Below, one piece after another: positions 15,912-23,031 of a stretch of 29,679 nt of DNA (position 1 is its first letter; every line of letters begins with the position of its first letter). The notes beneath the pieces are model-generated. The model had not been told where the DNA came from and searched no databases. It saw only the letters and a program-made list of their open reading frames with translations. Source of the DNA: DAOTYX01 sp034434635 (lineage in GTDB: Bacteria; Chloroflexota; Anaerolineae; B4-G1; DUEL01). The stretch is from contig DAOTYX010000064.1 of NCBI GenBank assembly GCA_034434635.1, positions 1 to 29,679 on the forward strand. The letters run 5' to 3'. The translations under genes were made by a program, and so were the position numbers.

Positions 15912-15917
15912 TATAAT
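15889..15917 (+). promoter_or_regulatory. Promoter of the toxin-antitoxin pair
   Basis: TTGCAT (15889-15894), a 17-base spacer, and TATAAT (15912-15917) with the extended -10 TG at 15909-15910. The predicted leader to the ATG at 15946 is about 22 bases. Confidence 0.8.
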
Positions 15918-15945
15918 CCACTCATCTGCCTGGGGAGAGAGAGCG

Positions 15946-16188
15946 ATGTCCATCTTGCACGTGCGCAATGTCCCTCAAGACCTCTACGCGCGCCTCAAGC
16001 AACGCGCCAACGCTCAGCGCCGTTCTCTCAGCGCCGAGGTGATCACACTCCTCGAATGGGCCGTCGAACAGGCTGAAACCTCGCCCCAACTCGCCCTCTC
16101 CTCCATCCGCCGTCGCCGCTCCTTCAACCCCGCCCTCGCCGGTGCTCCTGACAGCACCGAACTCCTCCGTCAGGACCGCGAGCGATGA
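15946..16188 (+). CDS. Antitoxin, ribbon-helix-helix (FitA/VapB-like), 80 aa
   Basis: The first 45 residues (SILHVRNVPQDLYARLKQRA...SLSAEVITLLEWAV) are the FitA-type RHH DNA-binding domain. The C-terminal tail, rich in Arg and Pro, should wrap around the toxin. The ATG at 15946 follows GGGGAGAGAG. The stop overlaps the toxin's ATG by 4 bases (ATGA), so the pair is translationally coupled. It would bind the palindrome at 15880-15911. Confidence 0.92.
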   Translation: MSILHVRNVPQDLYARLKQRANAQRRSLSAEVITLLEWAVEQAETSPQLALSSIRRRRSFNPALAGAPDSTELLRQDRER

Positions 16189-16649
16189 GCCTCGACTGCG
16201 TCGTTGACGCCAGCGTGGCGATCAAACTCTTCCTGGTCGAGCCACTCTCCGACCGCGCCGACGCCCTGTTTGACCATCTGACGGTCGCCCATCCGCCCCG
16301 CTTCTACGTGCCCGACCTCCTTTTCGTCGAATGCGCAAACATCCTGTGGAAGTATGTCCGCCTCTTTCGATACCCTCAGGATGCCGCACAACAGGACATC
16401 GCCGATCTGGTCAGCCTGCCGTTTCAGGTCATTCCCACCGCGGGTCTGGTCGCAGAGGCCCTGGCCGTAGCCGTCACCCACGGCATCACCGCCTATGACG
16501 CCGTCTACGTCGCGTTGTCCCGCCGGTTCTCTCTCCCCCTCGTCACTGCCGACGAGACCCTGGCGCGCCGCCTGGCGAAGTCCGAGTTCGACGTCCGCTT
16601 TCTGGCCGATTGGCCACCAACAGCCACCGCAGGAGGCTGTGCCTCATAG
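16185..16649 (+). CDS. PIN-domain toxin, VapC/FitB-like, 154 aa
   Basis: A Mg2+-dependent endoribonuclease expected to cut tRNA or other RNA when the antitoxin is lost. The four acidic residues of the PIN active site are all present: Asp8 (VVDASVAI), Glu49 (LFVECANIL), Asp105 (TAYDAVYVAL) and Asp123 (VTADETLA). Length is a little above the usual 130-140 residues owing to a C-terminal tail. It looks intact and functional. Confidence 0.93.
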   Translation: MSLDCVVDASVAIKLFLVEPLSDRADALFDHLTVAHPPRFYVPDLLFVECANILWKYVRLFRYPQDAAQQDIADLVSLPFQVIPTAGLVAEALAVAVTHGITAYDAVYVALSRRFSLPLVTADETLARRLAKSEFDVRFLADWPPTATAGGCAS

Positions 16650-16868
16650 GTCCCGCGTAACCAGCGGCAGGTAGACGCGATACCCCTCCACCGTGATCAC
16701 CACCTCATCTGGCGTTGGGTCGGGCAACCCCAGACCGTCCGTCACCCTCAGCGTGAAGGTCAGCACTGCCGGGTTGGCAAGTGCGGTGAAGGTGGGGCTG
16801 ACCACCAACCATGGGCCGCCGACCAACGGGCCGCCCGTCTGCGCCCATCTACAGGCAACGGCCCTCAT
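16644..16868 (-). pseudogene. Remnant of a PKD/REJ-domain secreted protein with YLPLV-type C terminus
   Basis: This frame reads RWAQTGGPLVGG...LTFTLRVTDGLGLPDPTPDEVVITV. That is the second half of a PKD/cadherin-like beta domain (compare YRWTQTGGP...LTFTLTVTDG), followed by VYLPLVTRDL. C-terminal YLPLV(x)R motifs are common on exported proteins of Chloroflexota. The homology begins abruptly at about residue 7, with no signal peptide and no Shine-Dalgarno sequence. This is probably the 3' end of a gene whose front part has been lost. It overlaps the PIN toxin's end by 6 bases. Confidence 0.6.
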
Positions 16869-16976
16869 CTTCGCGGCAGTGCCATGCAGTACCAGGTCAC
16901 CGTTCGGACGATGTGCGCCCGACTCCCATTATATCCCCCTCACCCAACCGGACAACCGGGGATGCTCGTTTGGGCT

Positions 16977-16995
16977 GCGGCGATTTTGTCGCCGC
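16977..16995. other. Hairpin downstream of the helicase gene
   Basis: GCGGCGA-TTTTG-TCGCCGC is a perfect 7-bp hairpin about 45 bases past the helicase stop. There is no T run on either strand, so it may be a weak or factor-dependent terminator or a repeat. Nothing else is recognisable in 16869-17040 apart from a TATAAT on the minus strand at 16928-16933. Confidence 0.4.
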
Positions 16996-17040
16996 TTGCA
17001 GAGCGCTGACACGGCCGGCGCACTCCAAACCCAGGCCCCC

Positions 17041-19560
17041 CTACACCATCCCCGCCAGTAACCGACGGGTGAGCGCTTTCGTGCCCGGCTCCTGCTCCCC
17101 TGCTGGCCCGACGCAACCCGGGCAACCATCGGCGCAAGGGCAGGACTCCACGCGCTCCCGCGCCGCGGCCAGGAGTGGCTCGAACCGTTCGTAGAGCCGC
17201 GCGCTCAGCCCCGCGCCGCCCGGAGCCTGGTCGTAGAAGGTCAGGCGGGGACGGCCCGTGCCCGCGGCACGCGCCTCCGCCAGCGCCCCCAGGTCCCCCG
17301 GCGCGCACAGCAGGTGCAGCGGCGCCAGATGACGGAGCAGGTAGGCCAGCCCCGAGAGCGCGCTGCGCGCTCCATGCGCCCGCTCCGCCAGCCGATGACA
17401 GGACGGACAGAGGGTGATCAGGTTGTCCAGGTGGTTCGCCAGCCGGAACCGGTCGCTGGCGGGCAGATGACTGAAGGTCGCGAGCGGGGTGAGGTGATGG
17501 ACATCGTGCTGGCGGTCAGGACGCTCCGGCGCGCCGCAGTGCCGGCAGCGATAGCCATCGCGGGCGCGGGCGGCATCGCGCTGGGCGGGCCAGTCAGGAC
17601 CGTAGTCATTCGGCGGGCGCAGCACCCCTTCCTCATGCATCCGCTCCACCAGGTCCTCCGCCAGGTCGAGCCAGGCCCCCACCGTCTGCATCGTCTGCGG
17701 CGGCAGATCCACCTCCACCCACCCCAGCACTTCATGAGTGTACCGGCGCACCTGCCGGTAGCCGGTCACGTGCGTCGTCACCTCCAGCGGCCCCACCGCC
17801 GCCGTCCACGCCCCACCCTGCCGCTCCTCGGTCGTCTCCAGCACCACCACGCTGGTCGTCCCGCTCGCGCGGGTGTAGAAATCCATCTCCGTGGACCGCA
17901 CCCGCGCCACCCCTGCCGCCCAGTCCATGTCCTCCACCTGGTACGCCTCCCCCTCGTGCAGGTAGACCGCGCCAGGATGGACCAACAACGGCGCGCTGGG
18001 CCGGTCCACCTGACCGATGACCCGCGGCGACGTCTCGCCCATGTCCTGGATCACCACGGTATCCGGCGCGCCCGTGCGCAGACCCACCGACCGCGCCGGG
18101 TAGTCCTCGCCGACCCAGACAAACCGCCCGTCACTCCGATGAAGCCGCTCCGCCTCGGCCAGCAGTTCCAGCAGCGGCGTCACCTCTCCCGCTTCACCGA
18201 AGGGTTCCCCTGCCGCGAAGGGGAGTTCGTAGGTCGCGCAGGCCAGGTGACCGCTGAGCACGGCCAGATTGTCGGGGTCGAGCAGCGCCTCCTCCACCGG
18301 CCGCTCGAAGAAGTAGCGCGGATGGGTGACGAGATACTGGTCGAGCGGCAGCGGGCTGGCGATGAGCACCGCCAGCGACTCGCCCGCCCGCCGCCCGGCC
18401 CGACCCGCCTGCTGCCAGGTGCTGGCAACGGAGCCGGGGTAGCCGACCATCACGCAGGCGGACATCTGGCCGATGTCCACCCCCAGTTCCAGCGCGTTAG
18501 TGGCGACGACGGCGCGCACCTGCCCCTCCCGCAGGCCCCGCTCGATCTGACGCCGCTGGTCGGGCAGGTAGCCGCCGCGGTAACCCCGCACGCGGCCAGG
18601 GTCGCCCCCATCGGAGAGGACCAGGTCGCGCAGGTAGCCCAGCAGCACCTCCGTGGTCAACCGGGCTCGGGTGAAGAAGACCGACTGCACGTCGGCGCGC
18701 AGCAGGTGCTTGCCCACGTCGAGCGCGGCCAGCACCGCCGAGCGACGGATGCCCAGCAGCCGGTCCACCAGTGGTGGGTTGTAGAGGACGAAGTGCTTCT
18801 CGCCACGCGGCGAGCCATCCTCCACCACCGGGATGACAGGGGCCTCCACCAGCCGCTCGGCCAGTCCCTGCGGGTTGGCGATGGTGGCCGAGGCGCAGAG
18901 GAAGCGCGGCGCGGCCCCGTAGAAACGACAGACTCGCTGCAGGCGACGCAGCACGTTAGCGACATGGCTGCCGAAGAGGCCGTGGTAGACGTGCAACTCG
19001 TCCAGCACGACCCAGCGCAGGTTGGCAAAGAACCGCGCCCAGCGGGTGTGGTGAGGGAGAATCCCCACGTGCAGCATATCGGGATTGCTGATCAGCAGCC
19101 GCGCCCGGCTGCGGACCCCGCTGCGCTGGGAAGAAGGGGTATCGCCGTCGTAGGCGCAAACCGGGGGCGGCTGTGGCAGGGCGGCAAGCAGCGACTCCAA
19201 CGCGGCGACCTGGTCGTGGGCCAGCGCCTTGGTGGGGAAGAGGTAGAGGGCGCAGGCGGACGGGTCGTTCAGCAAGGTATGGAGGACGGGCATGTTGTAG
19301 GCCAGCGACTTGCCCGAGGCCGCGGCGGTGGCCTGGACGACGTTCTGGCCCGCCAGAGCAGCGGCGATCGCTTCGGCCTGATGGGTATAAGGGGCCGCGA
19401 TCCCCAGGCCACGCGCCGCTTCGATCAGTGCCGGGTGTAACCCGGCTGGCCAGGGGACAGTACGCGCCGTCCGCGCCGGCAGCCGCTCCCAGGCGGTCAC
19501 GCAGCGCATGAAGGCGGGGTCATCCCGCAGACGAGAGAGCAAAGCCGCAAGAGGGTCCAT
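17041..19560 (-). CDS. MrfA/YprA-like DEAD/DEAH helicase (DUF1998) with embedded HNH motif, 839 aa
   Basis: A superfamily 2 helicase: Walker A-like ATAAASGKS (residues 78-85), DELH box (187-190), SAT (224-226) and QQAGRAGRR (383-391). The C-terminal DUF1998 region (FYDQAPGGAGLSARLYERF) carries a Cys4 zinc cluster C807, C809, C813 and C816, as in Bacillus MrfA, which acts in mitomycin-crosslink repair. Unusual: residues about 655-725 form an HNH nuclease-like module. It has C672-x2-C675, DVHHL (H688/H689), N713 and C718-x2-C721-H722, set between the middle domain and DUF1998. The ATG at 19560 has no clear Shine-Dalgarno sequence and lies 24 bases after the radical SAM gene, so coupling is likely. 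The LexA-box promoter upstream suggests damage-inducible expression. Confidence 0.92.
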   Translation of the reverse strand: MDPLAALLSRLRDDPAFMRCVTAWERLPARTARTVPWPAGLHPALIEAARGLGIAAPYTHQAEAIAAALAGQNVVQATAAASGKSLAYNMPVLHTLLNDPSACALYLFPTKALAHDQVAALESLLAALPQPPPVCAYDGDTPSSQRSGVRSRARLLISNPDMLHVGILPHHTRWARFFANLRWVVLDELHVYHGLFGSHVANVLRRLQRVCRFYGAAPRFLCASATIANPQGLAERLVEAPVIPVVEDGSPRGEKHFVLYNPPLVDRLLGIRRSAVLAALDVGKHLLRADVQSVFFTRARLTTEVLLGYLRDLVLSDGGDPGRVRGYRGGYLPDQRRQIERGLREGQVRAVVATNALELGVDIGQMSACVMVGYPGSVASTWQQAGRAGRRAGESLAVLIASPLPLDQYLVTHPRYFFERPVEEALLDPDNLAVLSGHLACATYELPFAAGEPFGEAGEVTPLLELLAEAERLHRSDGRFVWVGEDYPARSVGLRTGAPDTVVIQDMGETSPRVIGQVDRPSAPLLVHPGAVYLHEGEAYQVEDMDWAAGVARVRSTEMDFYTRASGTTSVVVLETTEERQGGAWTAAVGPLEVTTHVTGYRQVRRYTHEVLGWVEVDLPPQTMQTVGAWLDLAEDLVERMHEEGVLRPPNDYGPDWPAQRDAARARDGYRCRHCGAPERPDRQHDVHHLTPLATFSHLPASDRFRLANHLDNLITLCPSCHRLAERAHGARSALSGLAYLLRHLAPLHLLCAPGDLGALAEARAAGTGRPRLTFYDQAPGGAGLSARLYERFEPLLAAARERVESCPCADGCPGCVGPAGEQEPGTKALTRRLLAGMV

Positions 19561-19584
19561 TCTGCAGGCAGGGCCGACAGGCGG

Positions 19585-20724
19585 TCAGAACAACCTCAGC
19601 TGCCGCGCTGGGGCGCGGCCGTCGAGCAGGATGAACGGCGCGGCGCGGTCGGCGGCGATGCCCAGCGCCCGCAGGCTTTCCAGATCGCGCAGGCGCCCGC
19701 GGCGACGCGCCTCCAGCAACCGCTCCGCCCCGCGCGGCCCGACGCCGGGCACGCGCAGCAGTGTCTCCCGGCCGGCAGAGTTCACTTCTACCGGCGCCTG
19801 GCTCAGGTGCTGACGGGCCCAGGCCAGTTTCGGGTCGCTCCCCAGCGGCAGGTTGCCATCATCGGCGAAGGGCAATTCCTCCACGCCGAAGCCGTAGTCG
19901 CGCAGCAGGAAAGAGGCCTGGTAGAGGCGGTGCTCCCGCAACGGCGACGCCGGGGGCAGATTCTCCAGCGGCGTGCCCACGACGGGGCGGAAGCCGCTGA
20001 AGTAGACCCGCGCCAGCCCCAGGTTGCGGTAGGCAAAGTCGGTCGTGCTCAGCAGTTCGAGATCGCTCTCCCCTGCCGCGCCGACGACGAACTGAGTCGT
20101 GGAACTGGGCCCCCGGCCAGCCATCTCCTGGCGCAGTTCGTGGATCCAACGCAGTCGTTCCATCAACTCCTGAGCAAACCTCTTGTGCGGGGCCAGCAGC
20201 GCCAGACGCTGGTCGTTCGGCGCCTCCAGGTTGACCGAGACGCGGTCGGCCAGGGCCATCGCCGCCGCCACCTGCGCTCGTTCGGCCCCTGGCATCACCT
20301 TGAGGTGGATGTAGCCACGAAAGCCATATCGCTGGCGCAGGATCTGGGCCGTGGCGATCAGCCGCTCCTGGGTACGCGGCCCACCCCCTGCCACTGCCGA
20401 ACTGAGGAAAACCCCCTCGGCGATGCCGCTCTGGTGGAGTTGCAGAAAGAGGCGAGCCAGTTCGTCCGGCTCGAACGTTGCGCGGGGGAAATCTCGCCCG
20501 GCGCGGAAGGGACAGTAGGCGCAGTCCCGCTCACAGGCCGAGGTGAGGAGCGTCTTCAACAGCGCGATGCGCCGGCCGCCAGGCATCACCGCGTGGTGGA
20601 TGCAGCCGGCGAGGTCGCGTGGCGCGCGCGACGGGGGAGCGGTCAACCCTGCAGGCGAGACCTCTTCGGAAGGCTCGTAGCAGGTGGCCGGCCCCAGGAG
20701 CCGCAACTTCTCCAGCGCGTCCAT
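19585..20724 (-). CDS. Radical SAM DNA modification/repair protein with C-terminal helix-hairpin-helix, 379 aa
   Basis: The [4Fe-4S]-radical SAM motif is C64-x3-C68-x2-C71 (CERDCAYC). The C-terminal 66 residues contain a DNA-binding helix-hairpin-helix (LLRVPGVGPRGAERLLEA). The layout fits the family annotated as putative DNA modification/repair radical SAM proteins (TIGR03916), often found beside uracil-DNA-glycosylase-like proteins. The reaction is not known. The last five residues, QLRLF, match the sliding-clamp-binding consensus QLxLF. The ATG at 20724 is preceded by purine-rich GGGGGGCGAGAGGA. It is the first gene after the LexA-box promoter, with the helicase 24 bases downstream. Confidence 0.9.
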   Translation of the reverse strand: MDALEKLRLLGPATCYEPSEEVSPAGLTAPPSRAPRDLAGCIHHAVMPGGRRIALLKTLLTSACERDCAYCPFRAGRDFPRATFEPDELARLFLQLHQSGIAEGVFLSSAVAGGGPRTQERLIATAQILRQRYGFRGYIHLKVMPGAERAQVAAAMALADRVSVNLEAPNDQRLALLAPHKRFAQELMERLRWIHELRQEMAGRGPSSTTQFVVGAAGESDLELLSTTDFAYRNLGLARVYFSGFRPVVGTPLENLPPASPLREHRLYQASFLLRDYGFGVEELPFADDGNLPLGSDPKLAWARQHLSQAPVEVNSAGRETLLRVPGVGPRGAERLLEARRRGRLRDLESLRALGIAADRAAPFILLDGRAPARQLRLF

Positions 20725-20781
20725 TCCTCTCGCCCCCCTCAGTGCGGTGCTGCAACCCCCTCAGCCTCGCCTGCCAACGTC

Positions 20782-20816
20782 TGACCACTGACGACAGACC
20801 ACAGACCACGGAGCAC
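20782..20816. repeat. Degenerate heptanucleotide repeat in the leader of the LexA-box operon
   Basis: On the plus strand five consecutive 7-base units follow the pattern (T/A)GACCAC: TGACCAC, TGACGAC, AGACCAC, AGACCAC, GGAGCAC. The tract lies between the -10 box and the radical SAM start, inside the expected untranslated leader. Confidence 0.7.
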
Positions 20817-20826
20817 CTCATGGTTC

Positions 20827-20855
20827 ATTATAGGAACATACGTTCTAGATGTCAA
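20827..20855 (-). promoter_or_regulatory. Consensus promoter of the radical SAM-helicase operon
   Basis: On the minus strand a perfect TTGACA (20850-20855) and a perfect TATAAT (20827-20832) are separated by exactly 17 bases. The start site near 20820 gives a leader of about 95 bases to the ATG at 20724. Confidence 0.88.
20834..20845 (-). promoter_or_regulatory. LexA (SOS) box, Gram-positive type
   Basis: GAACGTATGTTC (minus strand) is a perfect GAAC-N4-GTTC palindrome and fits the Bacillus-type SOS box CGAACRNRYGTTYC except at the first base. It lies wholly within the spacer between -35 and -10, where LexA would block polymerase. Confidence 0.75.
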
Positions 20856-20905
20856 GTTACTGCTCTGATCTCCGGGCAAGCGGTCGGACCTGCTCCAGCC
20901 GTGGC

Positions 20906-20954
20906 CCGGCGGCCTTCGACTCCGCTCGCTGTCTCGCTACGCTCAGGCCGCCGG
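20906..20954. repeat. 10-bp inverted repeat downstream of mazG
   Basis: CCGGCGGCCT (20906-20915) is matched by its perfect complement at 20945-20954 with a 29-base loop containing TCGACTCCGCTCGCTG-like text typical of dispersed intergenic repeats. It could form an RNA hairpin after mazG, but no T run follows. Confidence 0.6.
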
Positions 20955-21010
20955 TCAGGCTGGAGAGTGCTCGGTCAACCTGCGTTTCCCCGGACCTGCG
21001 CGTCTCCGCG

Positions 21011-22450
21011 TCATCCCGTCTCCGCCTGCTTGACCTCCTGCCACAGCGCCTCCAATCCCTCGATGCCCAGGTTCGCCAGGTCCAGACCACGCCGGGCGGC
21101 CAACTGCTCCAGGCCACGGAAGCGCGTGGCGAAGCGGCGGTTAGCCTGTCGCAGCGCCGCCTCCGCCTCCACCCCCAGGTGACGGGCCAGGTTGACCACC
21201 GCGAAGAGCAGGTCTCCCAGTTCCGCCTCCCGTTCCTCTGGCGTGGAGGCAGCGGTCAGTTCGGCCAGTTCCTCGCGCACCTTCTCCACCACTCCCGACG
21301 CGTCCGCCCAGTCGAAGCCCACGTGAGCGGTCCGCTCGCCGTACAGGTGAGCCTGTAGCAACGCCGGCAACGATTCTGGCACGCCGTCCAGCAGCGATTG
21401 ACGCTCTTCCTTCTCCTCTCGCTTGAGCCGCTCCCAGCGGGCGACGATCTCTTCCGTCCCTCCGCTCGCCACCCCACCCCACACGTGGGGATGACGGTGC
21501 TTCAGTTTGGCGTCCAGCCCGGCGATGACCTCCGCCATCTGGAAGTCACCCTCCTCGGTGGCGATCTGGGTGTGGAGCAAGATCAGCAGCAACAGATCCC
21601 CCAGTTCCTCACGCAGACCATCCAGGTCCTCCGCGTCAATCGCCGCCACCGCCTCGTAGGCTTCTTCCAGCAACCCGTCGCGCAGGCTGGTGTGGGTCTG
21701 CTGGCGGTCCCACGGGCAACCATCTGGCGCGCGCAGATGGGCCACGGTCTCCTGGAGGCCTTCGAAACTGCTCACCGGGGGCAACGGTGGCACATAGAGC
21801 GAGGTGAGATGATCCAACGGCTGACGGTCCAACTCGCACAGCGGCAGGCGGACCTGGTGCGCGTGCGGCGTGCCAGCGGCATAGACCAGGGTGACGGGGT
21901 GCTCATCGGGGTACTGGTTCATCAACGTCAGTTTGAGGTCGGCGACGAGCAGTGGGCTGTAGACCTGGCCCAGCAACGCCGGGAGGTCAGGGTTGAGCGG
22001 CGGGTGGTGGCGGGCCGCCACTTCCAGACCGTCGCAGACCTGCAGGCCGTCGAGAGCATCCAGTTCCAGCAGGCTCAGCGTCGGCTCGACGAAACTGAGC
22101 CCCTCAACCACACGCACCGGCTGCCCCTCGGCCCGCGCGGCGGACAGGATCGCCGGGACGGTGGCCTCGCCCACCCACGGGTGGCCGGGGACGGCGTAGA
22201 CCACCCCTTCGGGCCGGCGGCCCAGGCGCACCACTTCGGCGGTGATGGCGTGGTAGACCGCCGCGAAATCCTCCGCCGACTCATAGAGATCATCGAAACT
22301 GTGCAGGATCAGATGGCCCGGCAGGCCGGCGACGGTGGGGTGACGGGAAGTACGCAGCCAGACCTCCTGAGCGGCCTCCAGGGTGTCCCAGGCCGCCCGC
22401 GTCAACAGCGCCGGGTCGCCGGGGCCGAGGCCAACGATAACGATTCCCAT
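21011..22450 (-). CDS. mazG: MazG-family nucleotide pyrophosphohydrolase fused to an N-terminal tetrapyrrole-methylase-like domain, 479 aa
   Basis: The N-terminal 220 residues (MGIVIVGLGPGDPALLTRAAWDTL) are a SAM-dependent tetrapyrrole (corrin/porphyrin) methylase-like domain, as in YabN of Bacillus. The remainder holds two MazG all-alpha domains. The first has DGCPWDRQQTHTSLRDGLLEEAYE and the EELGDLLL acidic motif; the second has EEREAELGDLLFAVVNLARHLGVE. MazG hydrolyses NTPs and dNTPs to NMP and PPi, cleaning the nucleotide pool. The ATG at 22450, ten bases after GGAGG, is preferred to a TTG seven codons upstream. It is the only gene between the ribosomal operon terminator and the LexA-box operon. 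Confidence 0.95.
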   Translation of the reverse strand: MGIVIVGLGPGDPALLTRAAWDTLEAAQEVWLRTSRHPTVAGLPGHLILHSFDDLYESAEDFAAVYHAITAEVVRLGRRPEGVVYAVPGHPWVGEATVPAILSAARAEGQPVRVVEGLSFVEPTLSLLELDALDGLQVCDGLEVAARHHPPLNPDLPALLGQVYSPLLVADLKLTLMNQYPDEHPVTLVYAAGTPHAHQVRLPLCELDRQPLDHLTSLYVPPLPPVSSFEGLQETVAHLRAPDGCPWDRQQTHTSLRDGLLEEAYEAVAAIDAEDLDGLREELGDLLLLILLHTQIATEEGDFQMAEVIAGLDAKLKHRHPHVWGGVASGGTEEIVARWERLKREEKEERQSLLDGVPESLPALLQAHLYGERTAHVGFDWADASGVVEKVREELAELTAASTPEEREAELGDLLFAVVNLARHLGVEAEAALRQANRRFATRFRGLEQLAARRGLDLANLGIEGLEALWQEVKQAETG

Positions 22451-22470
22451 GCTCTGCTCACCCTCCAGCA

Positions 22471-22494
22471 AAACCTGAAACCTGAAACCCTGAA
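22471..22494. repeat. Short heptanucleotide repeat upstream of mazG
   Basis: AAACCTG, AAACCTG and AAACCCTG in succession (plus strand), that is TTTCAGG-type units in the mazG leader, just before its Shine-Dalgarno sequence. Confidence 0.65.
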
Positions 22495-22534
22495 TAGCCG
22501 TGCTTCACAGCCGGCCCCGACCATTGGCGGCTTA

Positions 22535-22574
22535 GAAACAGCAAGAGGCGAGGTCAGGTTGGCGACCTCGCCTC
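22535..22574 (-). terminator. Terminator of the ribosomal protein operon
   Basis: GAGGCGAGGTC (22545-22555) pairs perfectly with GACCTCGCCTC (22564-22574) around an 8-base loop. On the minus strand it is followed by TTGCTGTTTCT, a moderate T-rich tail. A second hairpin, TCCCGCC/GGCGGGA at 22593-22617, lies between it and the rpsI stop. Confidence 0.65.
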
Positions 22575-22626
22575 AGATTCACATCCTCATCCTCCCGCCC
22601 TCAGGGCGCAGGCGGGAAAACCGCGG

Positions 22627-23031
22627 CTAGCGCTTGGTGTACTGTGGGGCCTTGCGGGCGCGCTTCAGGCCAGGCTTCTTGCGTTCCTTGACCCGCGCGT
22701 CGCGGGTGAGGAAGCCCCCCTTGCGCAACACAGGCCGCAATTCGGGGTCCAACTTCAACAGCGCGCGGGCGATGCCCAACTGCACCGCGCCCACCTGTCC
22801 GGTGATGCCGCCGCCGCGCACCTTCGCCGAGATGCTGAAGCGGTCCTGCATCCCCACCGCCTTGAGCGGTTCCAACACACGGGAGACATCCCCCTCGCGG
22901 ACAAAATACTCCGGCACGGGCTTATCGTTGACCAGGAAGCGGCCACTTCCGCTGGTATAGAGGCGGACACGCGCCGTCGCTGTCTTCCGACGCCCCACGC
23001 CCTCGTAGTACGTCTGCTGCTGTTCCGTCAT
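22627..23031 (-). CDS. rpsI: Ribosomal protein S9 (uS9), 134 aa
   Basis: 30S head protein whose C-terminal tail reaches the P-site tRNA. YYEGVGRRKTATARVRLY at the start and the C-terminal KKPGLKRARKAPQYTKR with the conserved final KR are diagnostic. The ATG at 23031 has GGAGGAGAAGGGGAAGG upstream and slightly overlaps the rplM stop (23028), the usual rplM-rpsI pairing. It is the last gene of the cluster. Confidence 0.98.
   Translation of the reverse strand: MTEQQQTYYEGVGRRKTATARVRLYTSGSGRFLVNDKPVPEYFVREGDVSRVLEPLKAVGMQDRFSISAKVRGGGITGQVGAVQLGIARALLKLDPELRPVLRKGGFLTRDARVKERKKPGLKRARKAPQYTKR

Noticed and set aside
16811..17194. 127-codon plus-strand frame in the gap after the PIN toxin
   Set aside because: Ser/Arg/Pro-rich, no start signal or homology; it covers the remnant gene and the helicase end.
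17314..19440. 708-codon plus-strand frame opposite the helicase
   Set aside because: Rich in His, Gln and Arg with no domain, and exactly antisense to a helicase with all motifs intact.
20531..20821. 96-codon minus-strand frame starting near the LexA-box promoter
   Set aside because: It begins in the heptamer repeat and overlaps the radical SAM gene in another frame; composition is Arg-rich with no homology.
20906..20954. Inverted repeat considered as the mazG terminator or a CRISPR-like unit
   Set aside because: No T run follows on the minus strand and there is a single copy; it fits a dispersed intergenic repeat better.
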